DNA of 64,000 nt from VRUE01 sp035318745 (GCA_035318745.1 DATHEA010000017.1:1-64000), one strand, 5' to 3'; counted from the stretch's first letter, positions 19,589-28,406 are shown. Numbers and translations are program-made. The notes: a model not told the origin generated them from the sequence alone.

Positions 19589-22500
19589 CGGTGGGTCCTC
19601 CCCTGGTTGCGGCCTCTGCCGTGCTTGCGGTGGTGGTGGCGCTCGCGCTGCGCGTGGCGCTTGACGCAGCGCGCCTTGCCGTGGGGGCGCACCCCGCGCT
19701 TGCCCTTGGGGCAGCGGCGGCGGGAGCTCTGCGGCTTGCCCACGTTGCCGTTGCCCTGCAGCTGCTGGGTGGGGCTCGGGGGCGGGGTAACGGTCGGCTG
19801 GCAGGCTTCGCCCAGGCACTCGCCGGAGGCCTGGGAGGTGGCGAAGCCGCCCCTCACCCGCACGTCGTAGATCGATGGCGTTTCGTCGGTGTCGAACTGC
19901 GGCGCCAGTAGGTCGGAGCTGACGATGAACACGTCATCGCCGCTGTCGCTGGCCGCGAAGATGTAGTCGGGGCGCTGGCTGCGGCCGGAGCTGATCAGGT
20001 AGAGGCAGCCGCCGGGGCGGGTGCAGCTTTCGGTTCCCTGGGCCTCCCACTCATAGACGTCCTGGCGACCGTCGATGTCTGAGGCGACGAGCGGGTCGGA
20101 GGTCTCAAAGAAGGCCCGCCTGCCGTCCGGGCTGAGGTTGGGCGTCACGTCGAAGACGGTGAGCGGCGTGGTTTCGTTCAGCGAGTTGACGTTGATCGTC
20201 TGCAGCTTTGCGTCCGAGGTGGCCGACGTGCCGGTGGGGCTGCAGGAGACGCAGGTGAGCGAGGGGGCGCCCGCGTCGTAGCGGTAGACCTCGGCGTGGC
20301 TTTCGGAGTCATAGCCGGTGAGAGCGGCGCGCGACTCGAAGAGCAGGACGCCGCCGTCGGCGGTACTGCGCGAGGGATCGGAGGCGAGGCCGCCTTCCTC
20401 GAGGTTCTCCACCCACAAGCCAAGGCCGCCGATCTGGTAGTTGCGCCTTTCCCCTTCGACGTCGCGTTCGGTCACGGCACCGACGAAGTCGATTGCTCCT
20501 TCGCGGGAGAGGTAGAGGTTTTCCTGGCCGGTTTTAGCTTTTGCGCCGAGCGGGTTGGGAGCGTTGGTCAGTTTGTCGGGCGAAACGAAGTAGGCAGCCG
20601 TTCCGTCGGCGGCCACGTTGACGACGGTGGCATCGCCGCCGGTGGTGAAGGGGATCGTCCCCGCTTCGGTGTCGAAGGCGTAGAGGTCGCCTCCCTCGAG
20701 GTAGAAGATCCGCCCGCCGCCTTCGGCGATGCCCTCGAAGGTGACGTCTTCGCCGATCTCATGGGTCTGGCCGTCGTTCTGGCGCAGGTAGAGGGTGCTG
20801 TGACCGTCTCCTGGGAAAACGGCGAAGGCGACCCCACGGCCGTCGAGCGAGGCGCCCCGATAGACGACTGTGCCGGTGGGGGCGATGTCGCCGGGCAGCA
20901 GGGAGACGACGTGGTTGACGCCGTCGGTGGTGCGATCGTAGATCGTCAGGCCGCTGGGCTTGGCGCCTTCCTCGAGTTGCATTTCGCTGGTGTAGAGGAC
21001 GTGCGCTCCGTTTTCGGCGATCAGCTTTCCCTGTGCCTTGTAGTCGGTGGCGAGGCTGCCCCGGCCGAGCACCTCTGAGTGCCCGTCGGGGTAGCGCAGG
21101 TAGTTGGTGCCGTTGGGGCCGAGCACCGCGCTGCCCCCCCCCTCGGCTATCCAGAACCGGTAGCCCTGGTCGGGGGAGGCGCTTCCCGGCTGGGCGGCGA
21201 ACGCTTCGCTCCCGTCCGGACCGGCGCTCTGGGTGCTCCAGCCGCTCGCCCCACGGGTGGTGAGATAGGGGTCCCCGGCGAAGCTGCCGGTGCCTTCGAA
21301 GCCCGGCAGGACGCCGCCCTGGATCAGGAAGGAGAGCCTGTTCCCGTCCGGGGAGGCCTGGCGGGTGGCGAACTGGATTGCCAGGGCAGTCAGGCCCAGC
21401 GGCGGGTGGGCGTTCGTGTCGCTCGGCGTCACCAGCTCATAAGCGCGGCAGTCGGGCAGGAGGGCCGAGGGGCCGGTGCGCAGGGAGGCGTTGGGGCAGC
21501 CGGTCGCGATCCCCGCCGGTGGGTAGGTGGTGAATCCGGTCTGTTCCTCGCCGCTGCCGAGTTCGTTGGTCGCGACGGCGCGAAAGAGGTAGGACGTGCC
21601 GGGAGAGAGCCCGGTCGCGCCGGCGAGGACCTTGACCGGCTCGTTACCGGCCGCAATCGTCCCTTCGCCGGCGAGCCGGGCGCCTTCGAAGCCGCTTTCG
21701 TCGTACTGCTGCTGGGAGACGTACTCGAGCCGGTAGGAGGTCTGAAGGTTGCAGGGTTCGATTTCGGCCCCCAGCAGCGCTTCGGTTTCGCCGAGGTGGG
21801 AGACGGAGACCGATTCCACCGTCGGCGCGCATTCGGCCGAGGGGCCGAATGCGAAGGCATGGCCCTCGGTGACTTTGACGCTCGAGGTGACCCAGAGGTA
21901 GCGGCCTTCGGGGTTTTCGGCGCCGTTGGGGCTGTAGGCGCCGTTGTCGACTGCTATCTGCTTGGGGGTGTCGAGGAAGCCATATTCGATGCTCCCGAGG
22001 TATTCGCCGTCTTCGTCGAATTCGTAGATGACATGGGCGGTATTGGAGTCGTAGACGAAGAGGTGACCGGTTGCTTCGTCGACGGCGCCGCTGAGGAATC
22101 GGGTGAGAAACCGGCCGTCGGGCGTAGTCGAACCGTCGATGGTTCTAACGAGGCCGTGAGGTGACGCGAGTTCGAAGACCTTGATTACGATCGAGCCGCC
22201 AGCCTTGCCATCCGTTGCATAGATGAGGCCATGAGCGGCGTCGATCGCCAGGCCATACCCTTCGCTATTGAGCGAGGCCACTTCGGGGTTGAGCAGGGTA
22301 TTGCCTTCGGCCGCCGATCCGTATTCGGCTATCCTGCTGCCATAGTTGACGAACAGGTGATTGTCTTCCGGGTTTATCGCCAGTGCTGCGTAGGCGTTGT
22401 CGATTTCGGCAATGATCGTTGGCGTCGAGTTGTAATCGATTTCTCCAGTCGGCGGATCGTAGCTGGACGGTTCCGGGTCATACCTGCGAAGGGCCGTTGC

Positions 22501-22962
22501 CTGACCCGGTTCATAGGACCACGCGTACAGGTATCCTTCACTGTCGACCGCGAGGTTTTGAGGGCCATTAGGTTCCGGAATCTCACTGATGAAGTGGCCT
22601 TCGGCATCGAAGACGTCGATGCGGCCTTCATGTCCTCCCTGGGGTCCCCTGCTGGCGACGTAAACGTCGCCGTAAGAGTCGACGGCGATCCCAGTGGGCA
22701 GAGCGAAGGGCGCCGACGGTCCGCTGGGCGGCGCCGGGTAGGGGCAGTCGGGGTCGGGAACGGGATCGGGGGCGAAAGTTTGGCAACCGCCGGTCAACGA
22801 GAGGGGGGCGTTGAAGGCGTGAAGGCTGTCTTCCGCGGCGTGAGCCGGAGTGGCGGCGACGACGAAGACACAGGTCAAGGCCGCGGATACGGCCAAGGCC
22901 GTCCCTCGGAGCAATCGCATACTGCTTGCGGGGGTCTTTTGGCGGCGAAAGTCAGTGTCCAT
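19585..22962 (-). CDS. Large secreted beta-propeller / fibronectin III protein
   Basis: A 1125-residue protein. The ATG at 22962 follows a good GGAG site; a signal peptide lies near residues 15-43 (LLRGTALAVSAALTCVFVVA). Residues about 85-370 read as an NHL-type propeller (PTGIAVDSYGDVYVASRGPQ, PQNLAVDSEGYLYAWSYEPG). A fibronectin III-like domain follows (AGATGLSPGTSYLFRAVATN), then a second TolB-like propeller (LSPDGRRAFFETSDPLVASD and relatives). The last 50 residues are very basic with a CPKGKRGVR motif. It is coupled to the next gene by ATGA. A surface adhesion or matrix role is inferred. Confidence 0.78.
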   Translation of the reverse strand: MDTDFRRQKTPASSMRLLRGTALAVSAALTCVFVVAATPAHAAEDSLHAFNAPLSLTGGCQTFAPDPVPDPDCPYPAPPSGPSAPFALPTGIAVDSYGDVYVASRGPQGGHEGRIDVFDAEGHFISEIPEPNGPQNLAVDSEGYLYAWSYEPGQATALRRYDPEPSSYDPPTGEIDYNSTPTIIAEIDNAYAALAINPEDNHLFVNYGSRIAEYGSAAEGNTLLNPEVASLNSEGYGLAIDAAHGLIYATDGKAGGSIVIKVFELASPHGLVRTIDGSTTPDGRFLTRFLSGAVDEATGHLFVYDSNTAHVIYEFDEDGEYLGSIEYGFLDTPKQIAVDNGAYSPNGAENPEGRYLWVTSSVKVTEGHAFAFGPSAECAPTVESVSVSHLGETEALLGAEIEPCNLQTSYRLEYVSQQQYDESGFEGARLAGEGTIAAGNEPVKVLAGATGLSPGTSYLFRAVATNELGSGEEQTGFTTYPPAGIATGCPNASLRTGPSALLPDCRAYELVTPSDTNAHPPLGLTALAIQFATRQASPDGNRLSFLIQGGVLPGFEGTGSFAGDPYLTTRGASGWSTQSAGPDGSEAFAAQPGSASPDQGYRFWIAEGGGSAVLGPNGTNYLRYPDGHSEVLGRGSLATDYKAQGKLIAENGAHVLYTSEMQLEEGAKPSGLTIYDRTTDGVNHVVSLLPGDIAPTGTVVYRGASLDGRGVAFAVFPGDGHSTLYLRQNDGQTHEIGEDVTFEGIAEGGGRIFYLEGGDLYAFDTEAGTIPFTTGGDATVVNVAADGTAAYFVSPDKLTNAPNPLGAKAKTGQENLYLSREGAIDFVGAVTERDVEGERRNYQIGGLGLWVENLEEGGLASDPSRSTADGGVLLFESRAALTGYDSESHAEVYRYDAGAPSLTCVSCSPTGTSATSDAKLQTINVNSLNETTPLTVFDVTPNLSPDGRRAFFETSDPLVASDIDGRQDVYEWEAQGTESCTRPGGCLYLISSGRSQRPDYIFAASDSGDDVFIVSSDLLAPQFDTDETPSIYDVRVRGGFATSQASGECLGEACQPTVTPPPSPTQQLQGNGNVGKPQSSRRRCPKGKRGVRPHGKARCVKRHAQRERHHHRKHGRGRNQGRTHR

Positions 22963-23056
22963 GTCGGCGGCTCTCCTGTGCAGCGGCGCGGTGTATGTGC
23001 GTGAAGTTGGTTTGTTTATCGAGCGATGGCGTGGCGACGTCGGAGTGAACCGTTCG

Positions 23057-23086
23057 CACCCGGGGTGGGCGAGCCCACCCCGGGTG
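23057..23086. terminator. Strong hairpin after the collagen-like gene
   Basis: CACCCGGGGTGGGC at 23057-23070 is followed after two bases by its exact complement at 23073-23086. It lies 14 bp beyond the stop of the minus-strand gene at 23100. It separates that gene from the giant protein operon, so those are probably separate transcripts. No U tract is evident. Confidence 0.6.
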
Positions 23087-23099
23087 CTGCCGGTGACTC

Positions 23100-23897
23100 C
23101 TAGCCAGTAACCGCCCAACTGCCGCGTTGTTCAGAGAAGTTGGCGTTAGTCCTGAATGGGAGCACGATCCCGAATTCGTTGGCGGCTTCGTCGTTTGCGG
23201 GGAGCGTAATCGGAGTATCCAATTCACCCGTCGATGGACCGGTGTAGATACAGAGGAGGCCAGTCCCTGCTTCCGGGGCTTCAAAACTGCCCGGGCATGC
23301 TTCTTCGTAGGCTTCGGAGTCTTCTTCAAGTTCCGGGAAAGTGCCCGGGGAAGGATTTGGGCCGTAGATGGCCGTTGCGCCGTTTTTCAGTTTCAGGCCC
23401 AGCGGAATGCCCGGAGCGAATTCAAATTCGAACGGATACAGAGCAGCTGGTGCCGGGGAGACCCTCACAGGAAAGGAGATCGAAGCGAGGGCTGCGTCAC
23501 TTGCACCGCCGCTGGCGCTCCAGATACCGGTCAGCGTCGCCCCTTCGCCCAGCACGCATTCCGGGTCTTCTTCACTGCACATCCCGGCTTCGCCGGTGTC
23601 GCCCTTGACACCAGGGTCACCCTTGTCGCCCTTCGCACCCTGAGCTCCGTCCGAACCGTTTGAGCCATTGGAACCAGCGGGGCCCTGCGGGCCGGCCGGG
23701 CCCGTCCCCTGGAAGCTCTTGGCGATCGTCTTGACCTGGCCCTTTTGCTTGGCGTTGAGGCCGGCCTGGCTCTTCTTGTTGTGGTGGCGCTTGCCTTGGT
23801 TGGCGGCGTAAGCGCCGCCGACGGTGGCCGCCACGAGGGCGACAATCGCCACGATCAGGCCGGCTTTGCCGAACGGTTCGCGTAGGCGTGAAGCCAT
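23100..23897 (-). CDS. Collagen-like secreted or membrane-anchored protein
   Basis: A 265-residue protein. A basic start and one hydrophobic helix (residues 12-32, LIVAIVALVAATVGGAYAAN) act as signal or anchor. About residues 65-105 are a short run of Gly-X-Y triplets (GTGPAGPQGPAGSNGSNGSD and onward to GDPGVKGDTGEAG). The C-terminal ~155 residues form a compact Cys-containing domain of unknown type. Triplet proteins of this form trimerise. It sits next to the giant surface proteins and is probably part of the same envelope layer. Confidence 0.8.
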   Translation of the reverse strand: MASRLREPFGKAGLIVAIVALVAATVGGAYAANQGKRHHNKKSQAGLNAKQKGQVKTIAKSFQGTGPAGPQGPAGSNGSNGSDGAQGAKGDKGDPGVKGDTGEAGMCSEEDPECVLGEGATLTGIWSASGGASDAALASISFPVRVSPAPAALYPFEFEFAPGIPLGLKLKNGATAIYGPNPSPGTFPELEEDSEAYEEACPGSFEAPEAGTGLLCIYTGPSTGELDTPITLPANDEAANEFGIVLPFRTNANFSEQRGSWAVTG

Positions 23898-24125
23898 AGA
23901 AATCTCTTCTCCTTGTCCCGTGAGCCCTTCTGCCGGCCGCTTCCCTTGCGGCTCTTGTGGCGAGCTCGGTATGTATTTCCCTGCGGCACTAGAAACGCGG
24001 ACATCCGTGTTTCCTATGTACTGTGCGCATTAAGACACACGTGTGTCTGGAAGTCAAGTACGAGACGGGAGGAACGGCAACGGCGGCCCTGTGGCGGCAA
24101 ATTTGACAAAGTCGCCGCTGAATTG

Positions 24126-24154
24126 TTACATTACATTGCCAGAGGTGATGTAAT
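24126..24154 (+). promoter_or_regulatory. Operator palindrome overlapping the RHH antitoxin start
   Basis: ATTACAT at 24130-24136 and its exact complement ATGTAAT at 24148-24154 end directly at the ATG at 24155, with 11 bp between the arms. A further TTACA lies just upstream (24126-24130). The location and symmetry fit autoregulation by the ribbon-helix-helix product of the gene. Confidence 0.6.
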
Positions 24155-24406
24155 ATGGCCCGCATGAAGCGACTGCAGATATCGATCGAGCCCGAGCTGG
24201 ACGCGGCGGTGGAAAGACGCGCCGAAGAAGAGGGGCTCTCGAAGGCGGAGGTGATCAGGCGTTGCGTGCGGGAACGAGTCAAACCATTGCCACCCATCGA
24301 GGAGGACCCGTTCTTCAAGCTCTGCGGGACGGTTTCGAGCGACCCAGACGACACCCGGACGATCGACGAGGTCGTCTATGGGCTGGTGGACCGGGACTAC
24401 CCCTGA
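24155..24406 (+). CDS. Ribbon-helix-helix antitoxin (VapB-like)
   Basis: An 83-residue protein. The first half is a ribbon-helix-helix fold: KRLQISIEPELDAAVERRAE, then EEGLSKAEVIRRCVRERVKP. The second half (DPFFKLCGTVSSDPDDTRTI to the end) is the acidic toxin-binding tail. The stop overlaps the first codon of the PIN gene, so the pair is coupled. It should neutralise the PIN toxin and repress its own promoter through the palindrome that ends at its start codon. Confidence 0.88.
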   Translation: MARMKRLQISIEPELDAAVERRAEEEGLSKAEVIRRCVRERVKPLPPIEEDPFFKLCGTVSSDPDDTRTIDEVVYGLVDRDYP

Positions 24407-24804
24407 TCTTCGCCGACTCCTCATTCCTGATCGCTTCGATGGACGACCGAGACAGCCGCCACGCAATGGCTTTGGAACTGCTGAGGCGCATCGGCGAGCG
24501 GCGCATCGTGGCCACGAACCACATTCGAGGCGAGACCTGGACCTGGCTCCGCTACAAGCGCTGGCACGCAAAGGCCGTGGAGTTCATCGACAGCGTCGGA
24601 GGAGAAGGACAGCGCATCCAAATCTCTTGGGTCCCCGAGGAGATCGAAGCCGACGCCCTGCGTTGGCTCCGCCAACACGACGAGCGCGAGTACTCCTTCG
24701 TCGACGCGACCAGCTTCGCCTACATGCGCGCCAGGGGGATTGAGGAGGCGCTCGCCTTCGACGGCGACTTTGCCGCCGCCGGCTTCACAGAGCTGCGGCC
24801 GTAG
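24403..24804 (+). CDS. PIN-domain toxin (VapC-like)
   Basis: A 133-residue PIN-domain ribonuclease. The conserved acidic residues are visible: Asp in LIFADSSFLIA, Glu in IRGETWTW, Asp in SFVDATSFAYM, and the last in AFDGDF. No ATG, GTG or TTG is available at the correct place. The frame opens at CTG 24403, overlapping the antitoxin stop as CTGA, and the next ATG would remove the first catalytic Asp. A CTG start under translational coupling is therefore proposed. Confidence 0.85.
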   Translation: MIFADSSFLIASMDDRDSRHAMALELLRRIGERRIVATNHIRGETWTWLRYKRWHAKAVEFIDSVGGEGQRIQISWVPEEIEADALRWLRQHDEREYSFVDATSFAYMRARGIEEALAFDGDFAAAGFTELRP

Positions 24805-24813
24805 ACGGCGGGC

Positions 24814-26571
24814 TCAGCCGCCGTTGTTCAGGCCCGCGACCGGGGTGCCGACGACCACGTCGGAGCAGAGCAGCGGCGCGGGATCGAACGAGTCGGTGAG
24901 GGCGCGGCCGGCGGGGGTGCCGTGGAGAATCGGTTCGGGGGCCGGGCCCTTTTTGGGCTTCGGCGGCTGAGTGTAGAAGCCGGTGCCACATTGGATCGAG
25001 AAGTCGCGGACGCCGTCGCGGGCGTCGATGATGTCTTCGCCGCCCTCGCCGAAGAACTGGTCCTGGCCGGGCTGGCCGAGCAGCGCGTTGGGACCGCCGT
25101 CGCCAATCAGGACGTCGTTGTCGAAGGAGCCCTCCATGTCCTCATCGCTCGGGTCGAGGCGCACCGGGTGGCAGCGCCCTTCTTTCAGCAGCGTGTCGAT
25201 CCAGGCTTTGTGAGCGAGGAAGGAGATGTAGAGCAGGCCGGGATGGGCCTGGGTCTCGGCGAAGGAGGCGTCGTCGCGGCCTTCGCCGCCGACGATCGCG
25301 CCGCCGGCGCAGCCGCCGCCCGCCGCCAACAGGTCACCGTCGCCTTCCCCATATAAGTAGGTCGGTCCGGGCAGGCCGCCGACGAGGCCATCGGCGCCGT
25401 CACCGCCGTAGAGTTTGTCGGCGCCGGGGCCGGACTCGAGCAGGTCGTCCTCGGGGCCGGCTTTGATCGTGTCGTCGCCGAACCCGCCGGCGATGCGCAC
25501 GTTTGCCGCAGCCACGAGCGAGCCTTCGACGCGGAAGCTGTCGTTGCCGGGGCCGAGGTCGGCCATCAGCCAGCGGGCGGGGCCGGCGGCGGCGCAGAGG
25601 ACCCGCTTCGGGTCGGTGCCCTGGCGACTGCAGCCGGGACCGATCGCGATGCCCTTGGCGGCGCTGATGCCGAAGGTCTCGCTCTTGGAGTCGAAGGCGA
25701 CGGTGAATTCATCGGGACCGCCGCCGCCGACGATCTCCAGCCCCCCGCCGCCGCCCCTGGTGCGGTCGAGCTGGATGTAGGCCGACGCTTTCGGCGGCGC
25801 TTCCTTGCCGCAGGAGAGAGTGTGGCCTTTGGCGCCCTGGCATCCATCGCTGCCCTGGCCGCCGACGAGCTCGTCCGCTCCCCCGCCGCCGATCAGCGTG
25901 TCATCGCCGGGGCCGCCGTTGATCCTGTTGGCGTTCTTGTCGCCGATCAACATGTCGCGGAAGGCGGACCCTTCGATGTCCTCGAAGCGGAAGAGGCGAT
26001 CGTGGCCGTCGCCGCGCGCTTTGTGGGCCCGCAACGAGGCCCAGACTCCGTCGCCCTTGCCACCGGCGACCTTGGTCGCGAACGAGGCGATGTCGCCGCC
26101 ACCTGGGCCACCGTCCATGCGGTCATAGCCGTAGTCGCCGTGGACCAGGTCCGATTCGCCGGGGCCACCGTTGAGGGTGTCGATGCCGAGACTGCCGGCC
26201 ACTTCGTCGGCATTGCCGGTGCCGCCCATGATCTTGTCGTCGCCGAGATCGCCGACGACCCGGTCGGTGCCGGCGCCACCGTCCGCCGTGTCGTTGCCGC
26301 GGCCGCCGTGGATCAAGTCGTCGCCGGGGCCACCGCAGAGCAGATCGTTGCCAAGGCTGCCGAGGATTTCGTCGTCCCCCCCACCGCCCCAGATCACGTC
26401 GCGGCCCGGGGTGCCGCGCAGGACGTCGTTCCCTTCGGTGCCGACGATCGTCGCCCGCCGACCGTGGCAGCGCGGCACGTCTTCTTCTTCGGCCGGCGCG
26501 GCGGCGATGAAGACCGCCGCAGCGAGCGCCGCGAATGCGATCACGAGTCCCCTGCCCAACCCCTTCACCAT
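24814..26571 (-). CDS. Secreted RTX (hemolysin-type calcium-binding repeat) protein
   Basis: A 585-residue protein with a signal peptide (MVKGLGRGLVIAFAALAAAV). Many glycine/aspartate nonapeptide repeats of the GGxGxDxhx type occur near residues 40-140, 215-250, 355-410 and 480-515; examples are GTEGNDVLRGTPGRDVIWGG and GGPGDDLIHGGRGNDTADGG. Such repeats fold into calcium-bound parallel beta rolls outside the cell. No catalytic domain is seen, and the spacer regions look like variants of the same fold. It lies between two toxin-antitoxin pairs but shares no operon with them. A structural or adhesive role is the safest guess. Confidence 0.85.
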   Translation of the reverse strand: MVKGLGRGLVIAFAALAAAVFIAAAPAEEEDVPRCHGRRATIVGTEGNDVLRGTPGRDVIWGGGGDDEILGSLGNDLLCGGPGDDLIHGGRGNDTADGGAGTDRVVGDLGDDKIMGGTGNADEVAGSLGIDTLNGGPGESDLVHGDYGYDRMDGGPGGGDIASFATKVAGGKGDGVWASLRAHKARGDGHDRLFRFEDIEGSAFRDMLIGDKNANRINGGPGDDTLIGGGGADELVGGQGSDGCQGAKGHTLSCGKEAPPKASAYIQLDRTRGGGGGLEIVGGGGPDEFTVAFDSKSETFGISAAKGIAIGPGCSRQGTDPKRVLCAAAGPARWLMADLGPGNDSFRVEGSLVAAANVRIAGGFGDDTIKAGPEDDLLESGPGADKLYGGDGADGLVGGLPGPTYLYGEGDGDLLAAGGGCAGGAIVGGEGRDDASFAETQAHPGLLYISFLAHKAWIDTLLKEGRCHPVRLDPSDEDMEGSFDNDVLIGDGGPNALLGQPGQDQFFGEGGEDIIDARDGVRDFSIQCGTGFYTQPPKPKKGPAPEPILHGTPAGRALTDSFDPAPLLCSDVVVGTPVAGLNNGG

Positions 26572-26587
26572 CCTGAGCCTATCGAGG

Positions 26588-26968
26588 TCATTCCCAGAAC
26601 ACGGCTACCTCGTAGTCGTCGAATGCCGCATCCGGGGTGACGATCGGCAATCGTTCCAGTTGCGCTTGGGCGACCAGCATCCGGTCGAAGGGATCGCCGT
26701 GATGGTGGGGCAAGGATCGGACCCGCCACGCATGTTTGGGTGCGATGGCCAGCAGCTCGAAGCCAAGCTCCTCGACTCGCTCAGGCAGATCCTCGGGCGC
26801 GTCGAGCTTTCCCAGAGCGGCCTTGATTGCGATCTCCCAAAGGCTGACCATACTGACCAAGACCTCTGCATCATCGGCCTCGATCGCCGCGGTTGGCCCT
26901 GGCCCGAGACGGGGATCATCCAGAACATGCCACAGCAAGACGTGGCTATCGACCAGCAGCCGTGCCAA
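26588..26968 (-). CDS. PIN-domain toxin (VapC-like)
   Basis: A 126-residue PIN-domain protein of the subclass paired with Phd antitoxins. Acidic residues: Asp in LLVDSHVLLWHV, Glu in SLWEIAIKAALGK, Asp in HHGDPFDRMLVAQAQ, and the final PIVTPDAAFDDY. The start lies 3 bp from the stop of the antitoxin gene. It is unrelated in detail to the PIN protein at 24403, so the two are independent modules. Confidence 0.9.
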   Translation of the reverse strand: MARLLVDSHVLLWHVLDDPRLGPGPTAAIEADDAEVLVSMVSLWEIAIKAALGKLDAPEDLPERVEELGFELLAIAPKHAWRVRSLPHHHGDPFDRMLVAQAQLERLPIVTPDAAFDDYEVAVFWE

Positions 26969-26971
26969 CGA

Positions 26972-27205
26972 TCACTTTTCGTACTCGGCGAATTCCTCGA
27001 GTGGCTCGTCAAAATCCGGGCCGATGCGGATTTCGCCCTTCATCGACCCGCGTCCAGTTACGCCACCCCGCTTCTTCTTCAGCGGCCCAATCCGGGCGAC
27101 CGGATCCTGGCCCCGCCGCACAACGATCTCCTCACCTTCTTCCGCTCGGCGAACAAGCTTGGAGAAATGCGTCTTCGCCTCATGGATGTTGACGCTCGCA
27201 GCCAT
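26972..27205 (-). CDS. Phd/YefM-family antitoxin
   Basis: A 77-residue antitoxin. The ATG at 27205 gives MAASVNIHEAKTHFSKLVRR followed by EEGEEIVVRRGQDPVARIGP, the textbook Phd/YefM fold; an upstream in-frame start would add 15 residues without similarity. The C-terminal half (RIGPDFDEPLEEFAEYEK) is the acidic tail that wraps the toxin. It is first in the operon with the PIN toxin. Confidence 0.9.
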   Translation of the reverse strand: MAASVNIHEAKTHFSKLVRRAEEGEEIVVRRGQDPVARIGPLKKKRGGVTGRGSMKGEIRIGPDFDEPLEEFAEYEK

Positions 27206-27246
27206 CGAGGGAGAACCTAGCAAGGTTAGTCCACTTGGTCCAGTCC

Positions 27247-27371
27247 TCAAACTGAATTCCGGATTACTCGCTGCGCTGGAGCGCTACGCAAAGGAAGTCG
27301 GCCTCTCGAAGGCGGAGGTCGTCAGGCGCTGCCTGCTGGCGGAGTTCAGGCCACTTTCATCTCAGCCCTGA
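27247..27371 (+). pseudogene. Remnant of a ribbon-helix-helix antitoxin
   Basis: The plus-strand frame ending at 27371 reads LKLNSGLLAALERYAKEVGL followed by SKAEVVRRCLLAEF. This matches the second half of the ribbon-helix-helix of the antitoxin at 24155 (AVERRAEEEGLSKAEVIRRC). No start codon or beta-strand start is present; upstream the frame runs into the Phd antitoxin region. It is probably a decayed antitoxin with its toxin lost. It overlaps the 3' end of the minus-strand gene at 27346. Confidence 0.5.
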
Positions 27372-28311
27372 GCTGGCGGCGCCTTTGGGCCAAGAGCGTC
27401 GCGACGCGTTCGATCACCATCTTGGGTTCACGATCGAGTCGAGGGCCGGTGACTCTGATCATCTCGATTCCGATCAGCTTCAACTCCTCCTGACGCAAGC
27501 GGTCACTCTCGAAAGCAGCGCGACTGCCGTGGGTCTCGTAGACGTCGAGTTCGACAGCGAAGCGCTCGGGCTGCCAGTAGGCGTCAAGCTCGAACCCAGC
27601 CTCGTTGAAGCCCATCGAGGGGGCTGGTAGGGCCGCCCTCTTCACGAGTTCGAGGAAGCGGCGTTCGAGGCGCGAGCGAGTGAAGGCAGGCTCGTGACGA
27701 TAGATGGCTAGGGCGTGACGGAGGCGGCTGACGCCGGGATGATGCCCGGCGCTGCCAAGGAGCGCGTCGATCGACCGCAGGTCGAACAGGCGCAGTTCTT
27801 CGGAGCGCTCGATCACGCGGTCGAGGCGAGTAGCGGACAGGGTGGAGGCGAGATCGAGGAGGGTGCGGGGCAGAGCGGTCACAGGGATGCCTTCGCGGAC
27901 GGCACGATCCTCATCGGCCAAGCGGGCGTAGTGGAGGCGCAGACTTGGCTTCGCGTGACGTCGTGTGACTGCCGTGACGTGGAATGTCCCAGGCCGACTC
28001 GTGAGAAGGCCCCACAGCCAGGCCGCCGAGGTGTGGCTGGCGAGGGCGTTTGGCCCACAGGCGAGAACGGCCGCGAGGCAGTGGCTGTGCCAGGTGAGGT
28101 TCTTATGGCCTACCGCGTAGACGCCGCGGTGGAGCCGATGCAGGCGGCCGGACCGCGACGCGCGCGAGACCGTGTCACGTGAGTAGCCAAGGCCTTCCAG
28201 ATGCTGGATTGAGACGACACCGTATTGCTGCTCCGCCAAATCGGCCAAGGGCTGGTGCGGACCGACGGCTCCCGTCCCTACCTCCGTTCGCACTTTGTGG
28301 CGCATAGCCAT
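27346..28311 (-). CDS. AbiEi-like / DUF559 protein
   Basis: A 321-residue protein. The N-terminal part (ADLAEQQYGVVSIQHLEGLG, then RASRSGRLHRLHRGVYAVGH) is the winged-helix of AbiEi-type antitoxins. The C-terminal part resembles the DUF559 (restriction endonuclease-like) fold: FELDAYWQPERFAVELDVYE and SDRLRQEELKLIGIEMIRVT. This fusion is common in Actinobacteria as a stand-alone gene. No AbiEii nucleotidyltransferase lies next to it. The start is uncertain: ATG 28311, ATG 28305 or GTG 28293. Confidence 0.7.
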   Translation of the reverse strand: MAMRHKVRTEVGTGAVGPHQPLADLAEQQYGVVSIQHLEGLGYSRDTVSRASRSGRLHRLHRGVYAVGHKNLTWHSHCLAAVLACGPNALASHTSAAWLWGLLTSRPGTFHVTAVTRRHAKPSLRLHYARLADEDRAVREGIPVTALPRTLLDLASTLSATRLDRVIERSEELRLFDLRSIDALLGSAGHHPGVSRLRHALAIYRHEPAFTRSRLERRFLELVKRAALPAPSMGFNEAGFELDAYWQPERFAVELDVYETHGSRAAFESDRLRQEELKLIGIEMIRVTGPRLDREPKMVIERVATLLAQRRRQLRAEMKVA

Positions 28312-28365
28312 ACAAGGAGCGAACGGGGGTCGATTCTCCCCCCTGCGTCGCCAGAGCCACGGGTG

Positions 28366-28406
28366 CGTTCGCTGTTTGTGGTGCTCAGCGCGACAAACAG
28401 CGAACG
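28366..28406. terminator. Inverted repeat, 14-bp arms
   Basis: CGTTCGCTGTTTGT at 28366-28379 and its complement ACAAACAGCGAACG at 28393-28406 enclose 13 bases. It lies 18 bp after the stop of the aldehyde dehydrogenase gene (minus strand) and upstream of the AbiEi-like gene. It may be a terminator or a binding site; the absence of a U run leaves this open. Confidence 0.45.
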
